DNA of 28,943 nt from a candidate division WWE3 bacterium CG22_combo_CG10-13_8_21_14_all_39_12 (GTDB lineage Bacteria; Patescibacteriota; 4484-211; GCA-002791395), in contig PCSU01000001.1 of the NCBI GenBank assembly GCA_002771355.1, positions 1 to 28,943 of the forward strand. The letters are read 5' to 3'. Numbering within the stretch: position 1 is the stretch's first letter; the number at the start of each line of letters is the position of its first letter. Below, piece after piece: positions 27,591 through 28,943 of the stretch. The notes below the pieces were generated by a model that worked only from the letters and a program-made list of their open reading frames with translations, made no database searches and was not told the DNA's origin. The translations under genes were made by a program, and so were the position numbers.

Positions 27591-27999
27591 CTCTAAAAAT
27601 GTAGGTGACACATCACAAAGTTAGTAAATAATGGAAGCATTTTCTTAATTTCCAGCGAGTGTAGTCTCCGTATCTCTAATGCAATAGGAGTCAAATCTTA
27701 TTCAGAAGAATTTTACAACCAGAATTGTTTATTTTAAAATTCCTGAAGCTTGTTTAATAAATCTGCATTAACTCTATTGAGTCCCGTAAATCAGAAGTTG
27801 TTGAAAGATAAATAGGTTCGAACATCGCCCCAGATGGTGCACCATAAAACTGCATAGCGGTTTTTCTTTGCGAAACCCTCAATTGCACAGCAATTCAACT
27901 GTTAGAAGTTGTAATATCCCCACAGTGTAACCACGATGATATACCTAAGATCGTAAGTGTCTTTACAACTTTTTTAATGCGATACCATGAAATATCTGG
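27591..27999. other. Non-coding right flank of the accessory region
   Basis: No gene is seen. GGTTCGA at 27815-27821 followed by GCACCATA at 27839 echoes the T-loop and CCA end of tRNA-Arg (GGTTCGA at 23731, GCACCATA at 23751), but the bases between do not form a T-stem or acceptor stem. Other short palindromes (GGTTT/AAACC near 27854-27872, CAACT/AGTTG near 27897-27912) have no clear role. The stretch may be the right end of an old insertion. Confidence 0.4.
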
Positions 28000-28005
28000 T
28001 ATATT
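28000..28005 (+). promoter_or_regulatory. -10 box of the pilin operon
   Basis: TATATT, preceded by TG one base upstream (extended -10), ends 8 nt before the ATG at 28014. The in-frame ATG at 27987 lies upstream of this box and is unlikely to be used. Confidence 0.5.
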
Positions 28006-28013
28006 TTATTCAT

Positions 28014-28229
28014 ATGGAAGAATCTTCAGTTATTACATTTTTATCCAAGATTACCGGTAATACTCTCTCAACAAAAACACTTACATACATTCTTATTGTT
28101 GCACTTCTTTGTATAGGTGCTTATACCATCTACACTTTCTCATCAAGCTTTTCACGAATTTCCCCTCATAAAAATACATCTGTAGAATTAATACCTAACC
28201 AAGAACAGGAATATAAACAGTACCAATGA
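28014..28229 (+). CDS. Small single-pass membrane protein next to a prepilin
   Basis: The 71-aa product has one membrane helix (LTYILIVALLCIGAYTIYTF, about residues 23-42) flanked by a short polar N-terminus and a longer polar tail ending in Gln/Glu-rich PNQEQEYKQYQ. There is no prepilin cleavage motif. No family is recognised. Its TGA stop overlaps the prepilin ATG by 4 nt (ATGA), so the two are translationally coupled, and an accessory role in pilus assembly is plausible but unproven. The start is set by the -10 box 8 nt upstream. Confidence 0.55.
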   Translation: MEESSVITFLSKITGNTLSTKTLTYILIVALLCIGAYTIYTFSSSFSRISPHKNTSVELIPNQEQEYKQYQ

Positions 28230-28828
28230 CAAAAACATCCTCACTGGGATTTACTTTAATCGAACTGCTCGTCGTCGTTACAATAATTGGACTATTAAGT
28301 GGAATAGGTATCTCTAGTTTTGCAAGTTCTATACAAAGAACACGTGACACACAACGAATTTCCAACCTAAAAGAAATTGAGACAGCACTAAAACGATACT
28401 TCCTTGACAACGGTAAATTCCCTCCCGTAACTGCAAACGCTGGAAGTCCCGGTGGGTGGGAAGTTAGTTTTCTTGGCCCATTCATAGAAAGTCTTGACCC
28501 CTATTTTGAAAATGGAACACCTGTCGACCCACTCAACACGGTTGCAAATCCTATTGACATGTTCTTTACGCCACGTCCCGACGATGGGTCATTTTTTTAT
28601 ATGTATTATAACTATCCCACATCCTTACGATACGGTTGCGATTTTGATGGTCCGTTCTCAATCATTGGCCTTCGAGCTTTAGAAAATGGCAATCCCTCCT
28701 CTTTGCCTCAAGCTTTTTGTGATAATAGAACAACTCCCTCATTTGACACGTGTCCAAGAGGAGGCATTCTTAACGAATGTCGCTATTGGGCAAAAGAGTT
28801 TGACTACTCCCTTATGCTTAGGAAATAA
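28226..28828 (+). CDS. Type IV prepilin / pseudopilin
   Basis: This 200-aa protein has a short basic leader and the type III signal GFTLIELLVVVTIIGLLSGIG: cleavage by prepilin peptidase falls after Gly 8, the mature protein starts with N-methyl-Phe, and Glu is at +5. The hydrophobic helix continues into KEIETALKRYFLDNGKFPP, the usual start of the globular domain in GspG/PilA-like pilins. Three Cys (YGCDFDG, QAFCDNR, DTCPRGG) and a fourth in NECRYW could form disulphides in the C-terminal part. It may be a major pilin or a minor pseudopilin; no peptidase or ATPase gene is in the window. Confidence 0.85.
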   Translation: MTKTSSLGFTLIELLVVVTIIGLLSGIGISSFASSIQRTRDTQRISNLKEIETALKRYFLDNGKFPPVTANAGSPGGWEVSFLGPFIESLDPYFENGTPVDPLNTVANPIDMFFTPRPDDGSFFYMYYNYPTSLRYGCDFDGPFSIIGLRALENGNPSSLPQAFCDNRTTPSFDTCPRGGILNECRYWAKEFDYSLMLRK

Positions 28829-28943
28829 CACACCCGTAGCACATCTGGAACACACCTACGGTATGTTTCCGTAAATATCCGGCACTATCTTTCGAGAGGT
28901 GGTCTCATCCCAAGACTTATATGAGGTCTGTGGTAATGATATC
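28829..28943. other. Right-edge non-coding stretch
   Basis: No gene is seen. CCGTAG (28834) and CTACGG (28856) form a 6-bp inverted repeat with a 16-nt loop shortly after the prepilin stop. No T-run follows closely, so it is a weak terminator candidate. Confidence 0.35.

Overview
The window looks like chromosomal DNA of a small-genome bacterium, most likely a member of the Candidate Phyla Radiation (Patescibacteria). The support is indirect. Genes are tightly packed. The tyrosyl-tRNA synthetase is of the short archaeal/eukaryotic type. The secE-nusG-rplK-rplJ-rplL cluster has no rplA (uL1) in its usual place. There is a CPR-style type IV secretion/conjugation-like ATPase and a type IV pilin. 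Many genes have a -10 box 6-8 nt before the ATG, which implies leaderless mRNAs. No phylum can be fixed from the sequence alone. TGA, TAA and TAG are all used as stops at tight gene junctions, so the standard code is assumed.

Layout. 1-790: a divergent RelE/ParE toxin - ribbon-helix-helix antitoxin locus with a shared operator region; the toxin carries an in-frame TAG. 831-3000: TyrRS, tRNA-Trp, tRNA-Thr, a bL33-like zinc ribbon, a GIY-YIG-like protein with a degenerate active site, and a tRNA-Trp-derived tRNA-like RNA. 3006-7070 (minus strand): a protein of unknown function, a Nudix hydrolase, a polytopic membrane protein and a large DNA-translocase ATPase. 7112-9455 (plus): secE, nusG, rplK, an L10 leader, rplJ and rplL. 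9456-9799 is a structured non-coding gap, followed by a small MerR/excisionase-like HTH protein. 9982-11542 (minus): a histidine phosphatase and an APH-fold kinase-like protein.

11571-21437 is a carbohydrate region. GH57, two GT4 and a GT2 run rightwards and converge on a leftward series mreB - GT4 - WecG/TagA-type GT - glycogen-synthase-like GT5 - GH57. Short gaps and 1-4 nt overlaps suggest each series is one transcript. The set fits synthesis and trimming of an alpha-glucan or surface polysaccharide, with mreB linking it to the cell envelope. 21524-23275 holds a PEGA/beta-propeller membrane protein and a bacterial PH-domain membrane protein. 23320-23760 holds hairpin repeats, tRNA-Pro and tRNA-Arg.

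23760-27990 is the accessory region. A leftward three-gene unit (27573 to 24015) lies behind tRNA-Arg. Two of its proteins share an unusual layout: an N-terminal domain, a winged helix, then a Gly/Asn-rich beta tail. The third gene is large, unrecognised, and interrupted by one TGA and one -1 frameshift at an A7 run. This is the best candidate for an undescribed system, possibly a defence or conflict module. At the right end (28014-28828) a one-TM protein overlaps a type IV prepilin.
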